Shown here one piece after another: positions 1-9,117 of a stretch of 64,000 bases of DNA. Origin of the DNA: Rhizobium sp. R635 (lineage in GTDB: Bacteria; Pseudomonadota; Alphaproteobacteria; Rhizobiales; Rhizobiaceae). The first letter of the stretch is position 1. The number at the start of each line of letters is the position of its first letter. The notes below the pieces were generated by a model. That model searched no databases and had not been told where the DNA came from. It saw only the letters and a program-made list of their open reading frames with translations. The stretch lies in contig NZ_LOKX01000012.1 of the NCBI RefSeq assembly GCF_002211285.1, forward strand, positions 62,001-126,000. Direction: 5' to 3'. A program made the position numbers and the translations under genes.

Positions 1-286
1 CCGGTTCAACCCGCAGGAAATGCTGCCGGGCCGGGAATACGAGAGCGACGACGATCTGATCCGCCGCGCCGGCGACATCGCCACCACCATCTTCCACCCT
101 GTCGGCACCTGCAAGATGGGAAGCGATCCGATGGCGGTGGTGGATACGCAACTGCGCGTGCACGGGATGGAGAGGCTCCGGGTCGTCGATGCCTCGATCA
201 TGCCGACGATCGTCTCCGGCAACACCAACTCGCCGGTGATCATGATCGCGGAGAAGGCCGCGGAAGCGATCCTGAAAGGCAATTAA
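1..286 (+). CDS. GMC-family FAD oxidoreductase, C-terminal fragment (cut by window edge)
   Basis: This is the last 94 codons of a gene that begins before the window; the frame is open from base 2. The fragment is the C-terminal part of the glucose-methanol-choline oxidoreductase fold. The motif HPVGTCKMG carries the catalytic histidine (about residue 32 of the fragment), and SGNTNSPV carries the partner Asn/His position followed by the FAD-contacting helix. Family members oxidise alcohols, sugars or choline, passing electrons from FAD to oxygen or a quinone. The substrate cannot be told from this piece. The stop is TAA at 284-286; the next gene is convergent. Confidence 0.9.
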   Translation, partial: RFNPQEMLPGREYESDDDLIRRAGDIATTIFHPVGTCKMGSDPMAVVDTQLRVHGMERLRVVDASIMPTIVSGNTNSPVIMIAEKAAEAILKGN

Positions 287-353
287 CCCAGGCTTGATGG
301 CGATGCTGCGGCATCGCCACGCCATCCCTATCAAGTCGCGACAGCAGCCTCGA

Positions 354-845
354 TCAGATGCTGTCGGGCACCCTGCCGTCTGGTGTCAGGTCGTCGACGG
401 CGCGCGGCAGGTCGCGAGACAGGCGCGCGACGATCTCTTCCCGGCTAAGGCCGGTCTTCTCAGCCAGTTCCGATAGGACTTCGTCGCCCAAGGCGTTTTC
501 GAGATCAGGACGTTCGATCGGCTGGTTCGGGCCGGGTTTCACCCAGGAATCCGCCACGTCGCCGCGGCCGCTTCTCGTCAGCTGGTCGACAAGACCGCCG
601 AGGCCGCCGCTGAGAATGCCGCCGGCCGATCCGCCGCGAATGAGATCGGCAAGACCACCGCCTCCGCCTCTCGTCAGGTTGCCGAGGATATCGCCGAGGC
701 CGCCCTGCGTGCTTCCGGGGATCGCCTGTCCCGGTGGGCGCTGGCCTCCCTGGGTCAGGCCCTTCAGGATTTCACTGATCTTGTCACGATTTTGGTAGCC
801 GGCGACGGCGAGAATGCCGAGCAGGGCGGTCAGGTTGCGGTTCAT
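354..845 (-). CDS. YidB-like (DUF937) protein
   Basis: This 163-residue protein has a short N-terminal helix (LTALLGILAVAGYQNRDKI), a long glycine-rich low-complexity stretch at about residues 30-100, and a C-terminal helical domain (about 115-155) ending near DLTPDGRVP. This layout matches the YidB/DUF937 family, whose function is poorly defined. The start ATG at 845 is chosen because an AGGAG-type ribosome binding site lies just upstream; an open frame continues further upstream but has no such signal. It sits alone between two operons. Confidence 0.8.
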   Translation of the reverse strand: MNRNLTALLGILAVAGYQNRDKISEILKGLTQGGQRPPGQAIPGSTQGGLGDILGNLTRGGGGGLADLIRGGSAGGILSGGLGGLVDQLTRSGRGDVADSWVKPGPNQPIERPDLENALGDEVLSELAEKTGLSREEIVARLSRDLPRAVDDLTPDGRVPDSI

Positions 846-922
846 GGGGTCTCCTCCAGTTTTGACCAAAAGAAACCTGCGGGAAAGATTATGGTTCCAC
901 CGTTCCGGCCCGTCAGGCAGGC

Positions 923-1648
923 TCAGCGGCCGTTTTCCCGACGCCACGCCTGGAATCTCTGCTGGTGCTCGTCCTTCGTGCAGGGATAGAGCCCGATGAT
1001 CGTTTGTCCGGCCTTGACCTGTTCGAGAACGAAGTCCTCGTAACTTTCCATGTTCGTGCATTCGTCGGCGATCTCATCGGCCAGATGGGCCGGGATGACC
1101 ATGACGCCGTCGCGGTCGCCGACCAGCACGTCGCCTGGAAAGACCGCGACGTCGCCGCAGGAGATCGGCACGTTGATGTCGAGCGCTTCGTGCAGCGTGA
1201 GGTTGGTCGGCGCCGACGGCTTGGCGTAATAGGCGGGCATGTCAAGCGCCCCGATCCCTTCGGCATCCCGGAAGCCGCCGTCCGAGACGACGCCGGCCGC
1301 GCCGCGTAGCGCCAGGCGGGTGATCAGGATCGAGCCGGCGGTGGCGGCCCGTGCATCCTTGCGCGCATCCATCACCAGCACCTGTCCCTGAGGGCATGTC
1401 TCCATCGCAACTCTTTGCGGATGGTTCGGATTCTGGAAGACGGTGATCGGGTTGCGGTCTTCGCGGGCGGGAATATAGCGCAATGTGAATGCCTGTCCCA
1501 CCATCGTCTCGGCCTTCGGCGCCACGGGCACGACGCCCTGGATGAACTGGTTCCGAAGGCCGCGCTTGAAGAGGGCGGTCGCGATCGATGCGGTGGAGAT
1601 CGTCTTGAATTTCGCCCGGGTCGCGTCGCTCAGCACGTAGTCGGTCAT
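923..1648 (-). CDS. RraA-family protein, probable 4-hydroxy-2-oxoacid aldolase-type enzyme
   Basis: This 241-residue member of the RraA / dimethylmenaquinone-methyltransferase-like fold carries the family signature GGFRD at residues 124-128, where Arg and Asp bind the oxoacid and the divalent metal. It also has GDRDGVMVIP at about 177-186. Such proteins next to sugar-acid dehydratases are usually metal-dependent aldolases or decarboxylases for 4-hydroxy-2-oxoacids, not RNase E regulators. The ATG at 1648 is preferred over two in-frame ATGs upstream because TGAGGAGA sits 6-8 bases before it. The gene begins 11 bases after the dehydratase stop, so the two are very likely co-transcribed and catalyse successive steps. 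Confidence 0.85.
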   Translation of the reverse strand: MTDYVLSDATRAKFKTISTASIATALFKRGLRNQFIQGVVPVAPKAETMVGQAFTLRYIPAREDRNPITVFQNPNHPQRVAMETCPQGQVLVMDARKDARAATAGSILITRLALRGAAGVVSDGGFRDAEGIGALDMPAYYAKPSAPTNLTLHEALDINVPISCGDVAVFPGDVLVGDRDGVMVIPAHLADEIADECTNMESYEDFVLEQVKAGQTIIGLYPCTKDEHQQRFQAWRRENGR

Positions 1649-1659
1649 TCTCATTCTCC

Positions 1660-3396
1660 TCAATAGATATCCGGTTCGCCGACGGTTCTGCCGAAGCCCG
1701 TTTCAAGAAAATCGAAGTCGCAGCCCTGGTCGGCCTGCGTCACATGGCGGGAGAACATCCAGCCGTACCCACGCTGAAAATGCGGCTCCGGCGCCTTCCA
1801 TGCTTCACGGCGGCGGACGAGTTCTGCCTCGTCCACCAGCATATCGAGCCGGCGGTTCGGCAGGTCGAGGCGGACGATATCACCCGTTCTGAGCAGCGCC
1901 AGGGGGCCGCCGACATAGCTCTCCGGCGCCACGTGCAGGATGCAGGCGCCGTAGGACGTGCCGGACATGCGGGCGTCCGAGATGCGCAGCATGTCGCGGT
2001 GGCCCTGCTTGATCAGCGCCTTCGGGATCGGAAGCATGCCCCATTCGGGAAAGCCCGGTCCGCCGAGCGGCCCGGCGTTGCGCAGCACGAGGACATGATC
2101 GGGCGTGACGTCGAGATTTTCGTCGTCGATCGCCTTCTTCATGTCGGGGTAGCTGTCGAAGACCAGCGCCGGCCCCTGATGCACATGATATCTAGGGTCG
2201 CAGGCGGCGGGTTTCATCACCGCGCCGCTGGGGCAGAGATTGCCGCGCAGAACGGCGAGCGATCCCTCGTGATAGACCGGGTTGGAAAGCGGCCGGATGA
2301 CATCGTCATTATAGACCACGGCGCCGGCAAGGTTCTCGCCCATGGTCTTCCCCGTGACGGTCATCACCGTCAGGTCAAGCCTGTCCTCGAGCTGCTTCAT
2401 CAGCGCCCGCAGGCCGCCGGCATAGAAGAAGTCCTCCATCAGATAGTCTTTCCCGGAGGGGCGGACGTTGGCGATGAGCGGCGTCACCCGTCCCAGCAGA
2501 TCGAGATCGTCGAGCGTCAGGTTGATGCCGGCGCGCCGGGCCATCGCGATCAGATGCACGACGGCATTGGTGGAACAGCCCGTGGCCATGGCGACGATCG
2601 CGGCGTTGCGGCAGGCCGCTTCCGTGACGATCCGGTCCGGTGTCAGATCCTCCCAGACCATGCCCACGATCCGCCGGCCGCAGGCGGCCGACATCCGCTG
2701 ATGATTGGCGTCGACGGCAGGAATGGACGATGCCCCCGGCAGCGTCAGCCCGATCGCATCTGCGATCGCCGTCATCGTGCTGGCGGTCCCCATCGTCATG
2801 CATGTGCCGGCGGAGCGGGCGATGCCGCCCTGAACGCCCAGCCATTCCGCGTCGGTGATGTTGCCGGCCCGGCGCTCGTCCCAATATTTCCACGCATCGG
2901 AGCCGGAGCCGAGGATCTTGCCGGCGTAATTGCCGCGCAGCATCGGCCCGGCGGGCAGGTAGATCATCGGCACGCCGGCCGACAGCGCACCCATGACGAG
3001 GCCCGGCGTGCTCTTGTCGCAGCCTCCCATCAGCACCACGCCGTCGAGCGGATGCGAGCGGATCATCTCCTCCGTCTCCATCGCCAGCATATTGCGGTAG
3101 AGCATCGAGGTCGGCTTGGTGAAACTTTCGTCGACCGACAGCGACGGCAACTCGACGGGGAAGCCGCCGGCCTGGGAGACGCCCCGCTTCACGTCCTGCG
3201 CGCGTTCCCTGAAATGGGCGTGGCAGGTGTTGAGTTCGGACCAGGTGTTCAGGATGCCGATGATCGGTTTGCCGCGAAAATCCTCCTCCGCGTAACCGAG
3301 CTGCATCATGCGCGAGCGATGGCCGAAGCTGCGCAGGTCGTCAGGCGCGAACCATCGCGCACTCCGCAGCGTTTCCGGCGTTTTCCTTGATGTCAT
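1660..3396 (-). CDS. IlvD/Edd-family dehydratase, L-arabinonate-dehydratase-like
   Basis: This 578-residue enzyme belongs to the dihydroxy-acid/6-phosphogluconate dehydratase family. It is predicted to dehydrate an aldonic acid to a 2-keto-3-deoxy acid in the cytoplasm. The three Fe-S cysteines are visible: Cys58 (NTCHAH), Cys126 (GGCDK) and Cys199 (GTCMTMGTAST). Lys128 matches the position carbamylated in Rhizobium L-arabinonate dehydratase, and RISDARMSGTSYG carries the catalytic serine region. The length matches that enzyme (about 579). ATG 3396 is the start, and a longer open frame upstream crosses the promoter. The downstream RraA-like enzyme could cleave the product. The exact sugar acid is not determinable. 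Confidence 0.88.
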   Translation of the reverse strand: MTSRKTPETLRSARWFAPDDLRSFGHRSRMMQLGYAEEDFRGKPIIGILNTWSELNTCHAHFRERAQDVKRGVSQAGGFPVELPSLSVDESFTKPTSMLYRNMLAMETEEMIRSHPLDGVVLMGGCDKSTPGLVMGALSAGVPMIYLPAGPMLRGNYAGKILGSGSDAWKYWDERRAGNITDAEWLGVQGGIARSAGTCMTMGTASTMTAIADAIGLTLPGASSIPAVDANHQRMSAACGRRIVGMVWEDLTPDRIVTEAACRNAAIVAMATGCSTNAVVHLIAMARRAGINLTLDDLDLLGRVTPLIANVRPSGKDYLMEDFFYAGGLRALMKQLEDRLDLTVMTVTGKTMGENLAGAVVYNDDVIRPLSNPVYHEGSLAVLRGNLCPSGAVMKPAACDPRYHVHQGPALVFDSYPDMKKAIDDENLDVTPDHVLVLRNAGPLGGPGFPEWGMLPIPKALIKQGHRDMLRISDARMSGTSYGACILHVAPESYVGGPLALLRTGDIVRLDLPNRRLDMLVDEAELVRRREAWKAPEPHFQRGYGWMFSRHVTQADQGCDFDFLETGFGRTVGEPDIY

Positions 3397-3479
3397 GACA
3401 GACCCTTTTCGAGAGGGAAGGGGCGACCCATCGCCATTCCTTCGTCTCCATTGGCAGACAGGAAGCCATTGAAGCACTA

Positions 3480-3519
3480 ATGCATCAGTGCATCAACATT
3501 GAAAACATGATCTAATCAT
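3480..3519. promoter_or_regulatory. Two inverted repeats, candidate GntR operators in a divergent promoter
   Basis: Between the dehydratase (minus) and GntR gene (plus) lie two short perfect inverted repeats. One is ATGCA-N4-TGCAT at 3480-3493 and the other is ATGAT-N3-ATCAT at 3507-3519. FadR-subfamily GntR regulators usually bind such short palindromes in their own divergent promoter. Which of the two is the true operator is not known. Confidence 0.45.
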
Positions 3520-3547
3520 TGCCACGAAGCAGGGACAGGCCAACGAG

Positions 3548-4240
3548 ATGAGTGGAATGGTTCGGGACAGCCGATTGGATCGGTCGCGGCAGGTGGCGCT
3601 GCAGATCCACGAGATTTTGCAGGCCAGGATCATGAAGGTGGACCTGGCGCCGGGAACGGTCCTGTCCCGCGCCTCGCTCCAGCTCGAATTCGGCGTGAGC
3701 CAGACCCCCGTGCGGGACGCCTTGATGCGTCTCCAGGAAGAGGGGCTCGTGGAAGTCTATCCTCAATATGCGACCGTGGTCGCCAAGATCGACATCGATC
3801 ATGCGCGCCAGGCGCAGTTCCTGCGGCTGTCGATCGAACTGGAGGCGGTGCGGCGGCTGACCGAGGAAGCGCCGGCGCAGACGGCGGCGGAACTGCGTGA
3901 GATCCTGGCGCGGCAGAAGGCGGTTTCCTCCCCTGAGACCTACGACGTCTTCGACGACATCGATCGCGACTTTCACCGGAAACTTTACGAGAAAGCCGGA
4001 ATATTGCAGCTTTGGGCCAATGTCAGGCGCCAGAGCGTGCATATCGACCGGCTGCGGCGGCTGAACCTGCCCATGCCGGGCAAGATGCAGACCGTGCTTG
4101 CCGATCATGAGGCAATCGTCGCGGGCATCGCCTCGGGAAACCCTGGCGCCGCGACGGCGGCGTTGCGGAAACACCTGTCCGGCACGCTATCGATCGTCGA
4201 CGTGATCAAGGCCGAGTATCCGGATTACATTCGCGGCTGA
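3548..4240 (+). CDS. GntR-family transcriptional regulator, FCD (FadR) subfamily
   Basis: This 230-residue regulator has an N-terminal winged helix-turn-helix at about residues 10-75. Its recognition region is the family-typical VSQTPVRDALMRLQEEGLVE. A helical FCD ligand-binding domain follows at about 85-215. It is transcribed away from the dehydratase/RraA operon, so it probably represses that operon and itself until a sugar-acid ligand binds. ATG 3548 is used; an in-frame ATG three codons later is possible. Confidence 0.9.
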   Translation: MSGMVRDSRLDRSRQVALQIHEILQARIMKVDLAPGTVLSRASLQLEFGVSQTPVRDALMRLQEEGLVEVYPQYATVVAKIDIDHARQAQFLRLSIELEAVRRLTEEAPAQTAAELREILARQKAVSSPETYDVFDDIDRDFHRKLYEKAGILQLWANVRRQSVHIDRLRRLNLPMPGKMQTVLADHEAIVAGIASGNPGAATAALRKHLSGTLSIVDVIKAEYPDYIRG

Positions 4241-4346
4241 CGCGTGTCGGCGCAGAAATGAGCATGCCTCACGCAATCTCCCGGCGCTAGATTTCCTCAG
4301 TGCCCGCCAGGGTGGCGACGCATGATCTCCATCGACAGAGGTTTCC

Positions 4347-5072
4347 ATGGCAATGAGGAAATATACTGCGGAAGCAATCGGTACGTTCTGGCTGACATTT
4401 GGAGGCTGCGGCAGCGCCGTTATCGCAGCCGGCCTGCCGAATGTCGGAATCGGATATCTCGGAGTGGCGTTGGCATTCGGTTTGACTGTCGTGACCATGG
4501 CCTACGCCATTGGCCATATCTCGGGCTGCCATTTGAACCCGGCGGTCACGATCGGCCTTGCAGCAGGCGGACGGTTCCCGGCGAGCCAGATCGTCCCCTA
4601 TATCGTCGCTCAGGTGGTCGGCGGCGTCATCGGCGGCGGCGTTCTATATCTGATCGCCAGCGGCAAAGCCGGTTTCGATCTCTCCGCGGGCTTTGCTTCG
4701 AACGGCTACGGAGAACATTCGCCCGGCCAATACAGCTTGTTTGCATGTTTTGTCGCAGAACTTGTGCTGACGGCGGTGTTCCTTTTCATCATCATGGGGG
4801 CAACGCACGGCGAGGCTCCCGCCGGCTTTGCGCCGCTTGCCATCGGTCTCGGACTGGCGCTCATTCACCTGATCAGCATCGATGTCACGAATACATCGGT
4901 CAACCCGGCGCGCAGCACCGGCGTGGCGGTCTTTGCCGGCGGCTGGGCCGTTCAGCAGCTATGGTTGTTCTGGTTGGCGCCGATCGCCGGCGGCGTGATC
5001 GGCGGCGCGCTTTACCGCTGGCTCAGCCATGAACCGCATGGCGTCGTCATCGGAACCGCCCCGGCGGAATAA
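4347..5072 (+). CDS. aqpZ: Aquaporin Z
   Basis: This 241-residue six-helix channel of the major intrinsic protein family conducts water across the inner membrane. The two NPA boxes are at residues 64-66 (HLNPAVT) and 186-188 (SVNPARS). The selectivity filter residues Phe44, His174, Thr183 and Arg189 correspond to the F/H/T/R set of E. coli AqpZ, so it should be a strict water channel and not a glycerol facilitator. Internal duplication and membrane segments are clear. ATG 4347 follows an AGAGG-type signal. It stands alone, with no link to the neighbouring catabolic genes. Confidence 0.95.
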   Translation: MAMRKYTAEAIGTFWLTFGGCGSAVIAAGLPNVGIGYLGVALAFGLTVVTMAYAIGHISGCHLNPAVTIGLAAGGRFPASQIVPYIVAQVVGGVIGGGVLYLIASGKAGFDLSAGFASNGYGEHSPGQYSLFACFVAELVLTAVFLFIIMGATHGEAPAGFAPLAIGLGLALIHLISIDVTNTSVNPARSTGVAVFAGGWAVQQLWLFWLAPIAGGVIGGALYRWLSHEPHGVVIGTAPAE

Positions 5073-5095
5073 GCCGGCAAAGAACAACCTTCTGA

Positions 5096-5350
5096 TCAGG
5101 CGACCGCCATACGCTCGCCGATATCCTCGGCGAGCTAGGCAAGAAACCCATCCAGGAACCCGAGCACGATCCGAAGCCGGCGGACTGGATCTGGCAATAT
5201 CCTGTCGTGACCGGACGCGGCGGCTACGTCTTCATGCACAACGGCGACAACATGACCCGCTACCCCTATCGCGGTCCGAAGAAGGAAGCGTTGCTCGCCA
5301 ATATCGCCGTCGCGTTGAGAAGGCTCTCGATGCGAGAGTTATTGTTCTAA
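5096..5350 (+). other. Unrecognised coding remnant without start; rest of gap to 5512 empty
   Basis: A frame of 84 codons, with no ATG at its beginning, runs from just after a stop at 5093-5095 to TAA at 5348-5350. Its composition looks genuinely protein-like: it contains the segments DWIWQYPVVTGRGGYVF and NMTRYPYRGPKKEALLANI, rich in aromatic and conserved-looking residues. I do not recognise the family. The missing start suggests a truncated gene tail. From 5351 to 5512 I see no gene or clear signal. Confidence 0.35.
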
Positions 5351-5512
5351 CCGAGATAGAGGAAGGCCGGGGCATCGATCTAAACTCGCGACGGTCGATG
5401 AGGTTCAAGATGCTCGAAGAGCACAATGCAAGCGGAAAGCGAGAGATACCGCAATGGCTCGAGTGCGCACGTTACACTGTTGAAGCAAGCCCGTTACCCA
5501 ACCCGCGTCGAG

Positions 5513-7402
5513 CTAGCGTTTCGGCACGCCCTCCGGTCGCAGGTGCTTCTTCAAAGCTGAGATACGGAAGATCGCGTTGGCGGCTCCATAGCCCCTGTAG
5601 CTTCGGCGCTGGACGATCTCGAAGAAGAAGCCCTCGCGGAATGTGGAACTGTAGAGCTGGAAATATTCGCCCTGATCGTCCCGGTCGTAGAGGATGTTTT
5701 CCGCTCTCAGCCGGTCGCTGAGTTCCGATTCCAGGCCAAAGCGGGCTTCGATGTCATCGTAATAGTTCGGCGAAATGACGAGGGGCTTGAAGCCGTTGCG
5801 GCGCAGGCTCGCTGCGGTGGCGAAGATATCGTCGGTATAAAAGGCAAGGTGCTGCACACCCGAGCCGAATGTCTCGGCCATGAAATGCCCTGCAAGGGTG
5901 CGGCGGTTTTCGGCGCCGTTCAGGGTGATCCGCAACGAGCCGGACGCGTTTTCCACCACCTGGCTACGGACGATGCCGGCGGGGTCGATGATGTCGACCA
6001 TCGGCGTCTTCTGCGTCTCGAAGATCGAGGTGTAAAACAGCATCCACGTCAGCATCTCATCATAGGGAACCGTCTGGGCAACGTGATCGATATGAAGAAG
6101 ATGGGCGGGGACGATATCGGTCTCGTCCTCGACGGGAACGAAATCGACTTCCGAAAACCGGGCGAGATCGCTCTTGTCGTCTATGAAATAGATGAGCCCG
6201 CCGCCGACACCCCGAATTGCTTGAATTTCCATCTCGCCCACCCCGACCGGCTGGCTGAAAGGCTCCGCGTCGAGGGCAATCGCCCTGTCGAAAGCGTCCC
6301 TGGCGTCATCGACCTTCAATGCAATGGCATAGGCCGACGTTCCGCGCACGGCGAACGAGGCGCCGGCAAAGCCGCGATCATCGGTATTGACGATGAGGCA
6401 AATATCCCCCTGGCGGTACAGGGCGACGCTCTTCGTCCGGTGGACGGCCGTCTTGCGAAAACCCAGGGTTCTCAATATGCCGATGAGTTCGGCCGCCTCG
6501 TCCTCGTCCGCCGAAAACTCCACGAAAGCGATGCCCTTGACGGCCGCACGGTCGGGCATGGCCTTGACCGATAGCTGCTCGGAGCCGGCTTCACGCCGAA
6601 CCCGGTCGCCGAGATAGAGCAGCGAGCGATGCCCATCGGCGGCGATCGCACGAGGCAGCCCGCCGCGAAACTGGTCGTTGAAGATCTCCAGTGAGAAGTA
6701 GCCGTTATATCCTGTCTCGGCGATCGCCGCTGCGAAAGCCGTTACCGGAAGGTCGCCTTCGCCCGGCATGTTGCGGTAATGCCGGCTCCAATGGAGAAGA
6801 TCCATGTCGATGAGCGGTGCGTCCGCCAACTGGACGATGAAGATCTTGTCCTTCGGAATCGAGCGGATCGAATTGATGTCGATCTTGCGTGAAAGACTGT
6901 GGAAGCTGTCGAGGATCAGGCCGACATTTGTGTGATCGGCCCTGCGCACGATTTCCCAGGCGTCGCGATGGTCATTGATGTGCCGCCCCCAGGCGAGCGC
7001 TTCATAACCGACCCTCAGGCCTCGCCTTGCGGCGCGCTCGCCGAGCTCGTGAAAATCCGCCGCCGCCCGATCGATACCGCCGAGCGAGGCGGACGAGACG
7101 TTCGAGCAAACCAGAATGAGGTCGGCGCCAAGTTCCTGCATGACATCGAACTTTCGTTCGGCACGGTCGAAGGTACGGCCGCGCAAGGGCTCGGGCATGC
7201 CCTCGAAATCGCGGAACGGCTGAAACAAGGTGATTTCAAGCCCGCGGTCGCGCACCATCCTGCCGACATCCGCCGGCTTGCGGTCAAAGGCCAGAAAGTC
7301 GCTCTCAAAGATTTCCACGCCATCGAAGCCGGCTTTGGCGATCGCATCCAGCTTCTCGGGAAGCTCTCCGCTGATCGATACCGTCGCAATCGAAGTTTTC
7401 AT
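5513..7402 (-). CDS. quiC: 3-dehydroshikimate dehydratase, QuiC type (two-domain)
   Basis: This 629-residue enzyme is predicted to convert 3-dehydroshikimate to protocatechuate in quinate/shikimate breakdown. The N-terminal half (about 1-270) is a sugar-phosphate-isomerase-like TIM barrel with the metal ligands Glu134, Asp165, Gln191 and Glu239, in the same order and spacing as in Pseudomonas QuiC. The C-terminal half (about 285-620) is a VOC / hydroxyphenylpyruvate-dioxygenase-like domain with HIDHVAQT, QHLAFYTDD and FFEIVQ elements. The total length agrees with the fused bacterial family (about 630). It is the last gene of the aroE-like/liv/SMP-30 operon, 125 bases after SMP-30 across a mosaic repeat. 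No protocatechuate dioxygenase is in the window. Confidence 0.9.
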   Translation of the reverse strand: MKTSIATVSISGELPEKLDAIAKAGFDGVEIFESDFLAFDRKPADVGRMVRDRGLEITLFQPFRDFEGMPEPLRGRTFDRAERKFDVMQELGADLILVCSNVSSASLGGIDRAAADFHELGERAARRGLRVGYEALAWGRHINDHRDAWEIVRRADHTNVGLILDSFHSLSRKIDINSIRSIPKDKIFIVQLADAPLIDMDLLHWSRHYRNMPGEGDLPVTAFAAAIAETGYNGYFSLEIFNDQFRGGLPRAIAADGHRSLLYLGDRVRREAGSEQLSVKAMPDRAAVKGIAFVEFSADEDEAAELIGILRTLGFRKTAVHRTKSVALYRQGDICLIVNTDDRGFAGASFAVRGTSAYAIALKVDDARDAFDRAIALDAEPFSQPVGVGEMEIQAIRGVGGGLIYFIDDKSDLARFSEVDFVPVEDETDIVPAHLLHIDHVAQTVPYDEMLTWMLFYTSIFETQKTPMVDIIDPAGIVRSQVVENASGSLRITLNGAENRRTLAGHFMAETFGSGVQHLAFYTDDIFATAASLRRNGFKPLVISPNYYDDIEARFGLESELSDRLRAENILYDRDDQGEYFQLYSSTFREGFFFEIVQRRSYRGYGAANAIFRISALKKHLRPEGVPKR

Positions 7403-7423
7403 CGGTCGGCTCCTGCAGGGTTT

Positions 7424-7530
7424 CTAAAGCGTGTCGCGATCTTTCAGATTCGCTGTTGGCGCTTTAGGTCTTTGTTTTTACGCATGTCGTTCTCGCAAAG
7501 CCGCTGCTCACTTTTGCGCGACAGGCTCTA
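7424..7530. repeat. Rhizobial intergenic mosaic repeat
   Basis: This is a non-coding element of about 107 bases. It starts CTAAAGCGTGTCGCGAT, ends GCGCGACAGGCTCTAG, and has an internal GCATGTCGTTCTCGCAAAG segment and a TTTTTACG stretch. I recognise it as one of the dispersed imperfect-hairpin repeats common between rhizobial genes. Its last bases CTCTAG supply the TAG stop codon of the SMP-30 gene, so it lies directly between two genes of one operon and may modulate read-through into quiC. Confidence 0.65.
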
Positions 7531-8397
7531 GAGTGCGGTCAGAAATTCCGGTCTTCCCCGAAGGCCGGCATCGAGCACCAGCACGCGGCCGGCGAGCGGT
7601 TCGGCTTCCTTCTGCGCGGCCGAAAGAGGTTCGCTTGCCGACGTCACGTAGAGCCGGTCGAGATTTTCGCCCCCGAAGCAGCAGCAGGTCGGATGGCTGA
7701 CGGGCAAGTCGACCGTTCGATCAATCCTGCCGTCCGGACTGTAGCGCACCAGCCGCCCACCCGCATATTCGGCATTCCAGAGAAAGCCCTCCGCATCGAT
7801 GCAGCTTCCGTCAGGGCGCGCCGGGGCGGTCGTCGTCGTAAAAATCCAGCGGTCTCCGACATGGCCTGTCTCCGCATCATATTCGCATGCCCAGATCGTG
7901 TAGGCGCGTGTATCGGCGAAGTAGAGCCGCTGTCGTTCCGGATCGAAAGCCAGCGCATTGGGAATGGCGAGGCCATCGGCAAATGTGGTTATGCTGAGAT
8001 CCGGCGAGATTCTGTAGATCGCGCCAACCGGCGCATAGTCGGTTTCTCGCAATGTGCCGATCCAGAAATTGCCCGCGGAATCCGTCCGTCCGTCATTTTT
8101 CCGATGCCCGGGCTGCCCCGGTTCCGGGTCGATGAGGAAGTGTTGCTCTTCCGTTTCGGGATCGTAGCCATACAGTCCGTCGTCGCAGGCAAGCAGCAAT
8201 CCGCCGGCTTTGCGCAATGCGAGTGAACCTATCCGCCGCGCCGTCACCGCATGAGCGACAATCGTTCCGCTTTTCGGATCGAAGCTCCACAATGCCGGAG
8301 CAAGCACGTCCGCCCACCACAATCGCTGACTGCGCCCACACCAGACGGGGCATTCTCCCAGTCTCGCGGGGGCGCAGCCGAGCGCTTCAATGCGCAT
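7528..8397 (-). CDS. SMP-30/gluconolactonase/LRE-family protein
   Basis: This 289-residue six-bladed beta-propeller is of the regucalcin/gluconolactonase family. It has the conserved LGECPVW near residue 14, NDGRTDSAGNFWIGTL at about 100-118, PNALAFDPE and a late RPDGSCIDAEGFLW motif. Glu, Asn and Asp at these places bind the catalytic calcium or zinc. It probably hydrolyses a lactone, for example a sugar-acid or quinate-derived lactone. It overlaps the upstream ATPase gene by 11 bases, so it is translationally coupled to the transporter. The real substrate is inferred only from context. Confidence 0.85.
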   Translation of the reverse strand: MRIEALGCAPARLGECPVWCGRSQRLWWADVLAPALWSFDPKSGTIVAHAVTARRIGSLALRKAGGLLLACDDGLYGYDPETEEQHFLIDPEPGQPGHRKNDGRTDSAGNFWIGTLRETDYAPVGAIYRISPDLSITTFADGLAIPNALAFDPERQRLYFADTRAYTIWACEYDAETGHVGDRWIFTTTTAPARPDGSCIDAEGFLWNAEYAGGRLVRYSPDGRIDRTVDLPVSHPTCCCFGGENLDRLYVTSASEPLSAAQKEAEPLAGRVLVLDAGLRGRPEFLTAL

Positions 8398-9115
8398 GTT
8401 CTTCCTCGATGTGCCCGCCCAGAAAGAGCTGGCCGACCCGCGGGTCGGCGAGGAGAGCGGAGGCCTTGTCGTGCATGCGGGTCTGACCGAGCTCGAGCAC
8501 GAGGCCGTAATCGGACATGGCGAGGGCCGACTTTGCGTTCTGTTCCACCATCAATATGGTGACGCCCTGGTCGCGCAGTTTGATCAGGGTCTGGAAGACC
8601 TCCTGCACGAGATTGGGCGATAGGCCGATCGAAGGCTCGTCGATCAGGATCAGCTTCGGATCGAGCAGCAGGGCACGGGCCACCTCCAGCTGCTTCTGCT
8701 GCCCGCCGGACAGCTCGATTGCCTTGCGATCGCTGAATTTGCGCAGCATCGGAAACTGGTCCATCACCATGTCGATGCGCTTGCGCACCTTCGCCTGGTC
8801 GCTCGCGGTGATGCCGCCGAGCTCCAGATTATGGTAGACGGAAAGCTGGGGAACGACGTTGCGGCCCTGGGGGACGTAGGTGACGCCGTGCCCGATCATC
8901 TGCCGCGGCGTTTGTCTGGTCACGTCCTTGCCGTCGAGCAGGATCTGGCCGGAATTGATGGTCAAGAGACCGAAAATGGCCTTGAATACCGTCGACTTGC
9001 CGGCGCCGTTCGGGCCGATGACCGTGGTGATCGACGCTTTCGGAATCGAAAAGGATACGCCGTTCAGAATGGTGATCTTGCCGTAACCGCCATGGATGTT
9101 TTTCAGTTCAAGCAT
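8387..9115 (-). CDS. LivF-type ABC transporter ATPase (quinate/shikimate-cluster importer)
   Basis: This 242-residue cytoplasmic ATPase of the branched-chain-amino-acid (HAAT) importer family has Walker A GPNGAGKST at residues 34-42, signature LSGGQQKQLEVA at about 146-157 and Walker B LILIDEPS shortly after. The start ATG at 9115 is taken because GGAGG encoded by the YLGG end of the preceding LivG-type gene lies six bases before it. A longer open frame upstream is only a shadow of that gene. It pairs with the ATPase at 9118-9864. The importer's cargo is inferred from the quiC and aroE-like neighbours to be a shikimate- or quinate-like acid. Confidence 0.93.
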   Translation of the reverse strand: MLELKNIHGGYGKITILNGVSFSIPKASITTVIGPNGAGKSTVFKAIFGLLTINSGQILLDGKDVTRQTPRQMIGHGVTYVPQGRNVVPQLSVYHNLELGGITASDQAKVRKRIDMVMDQFPMLRKFSDRKAIELSGGQQKQLEVARALLLDPKLILIDEPSIGLSPNLVQEVFQTLIKLRDQGVTILMVEQNAKSALAMSDYGLVLELGQTRMHDKASALLADPRVGQLFLGGHIEEEHAH

Positions 9116-9117
9116 TC

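Noticed and set aside
923..1648. RraA-like protein as an RNase E activity regulator
   Set aside because: The neighbouring sugar-acid dehydratase and the conserved GGxRD metal and substrate motif favour an aldolase-type enzyme; RNase E regulation is a property of only some family members.
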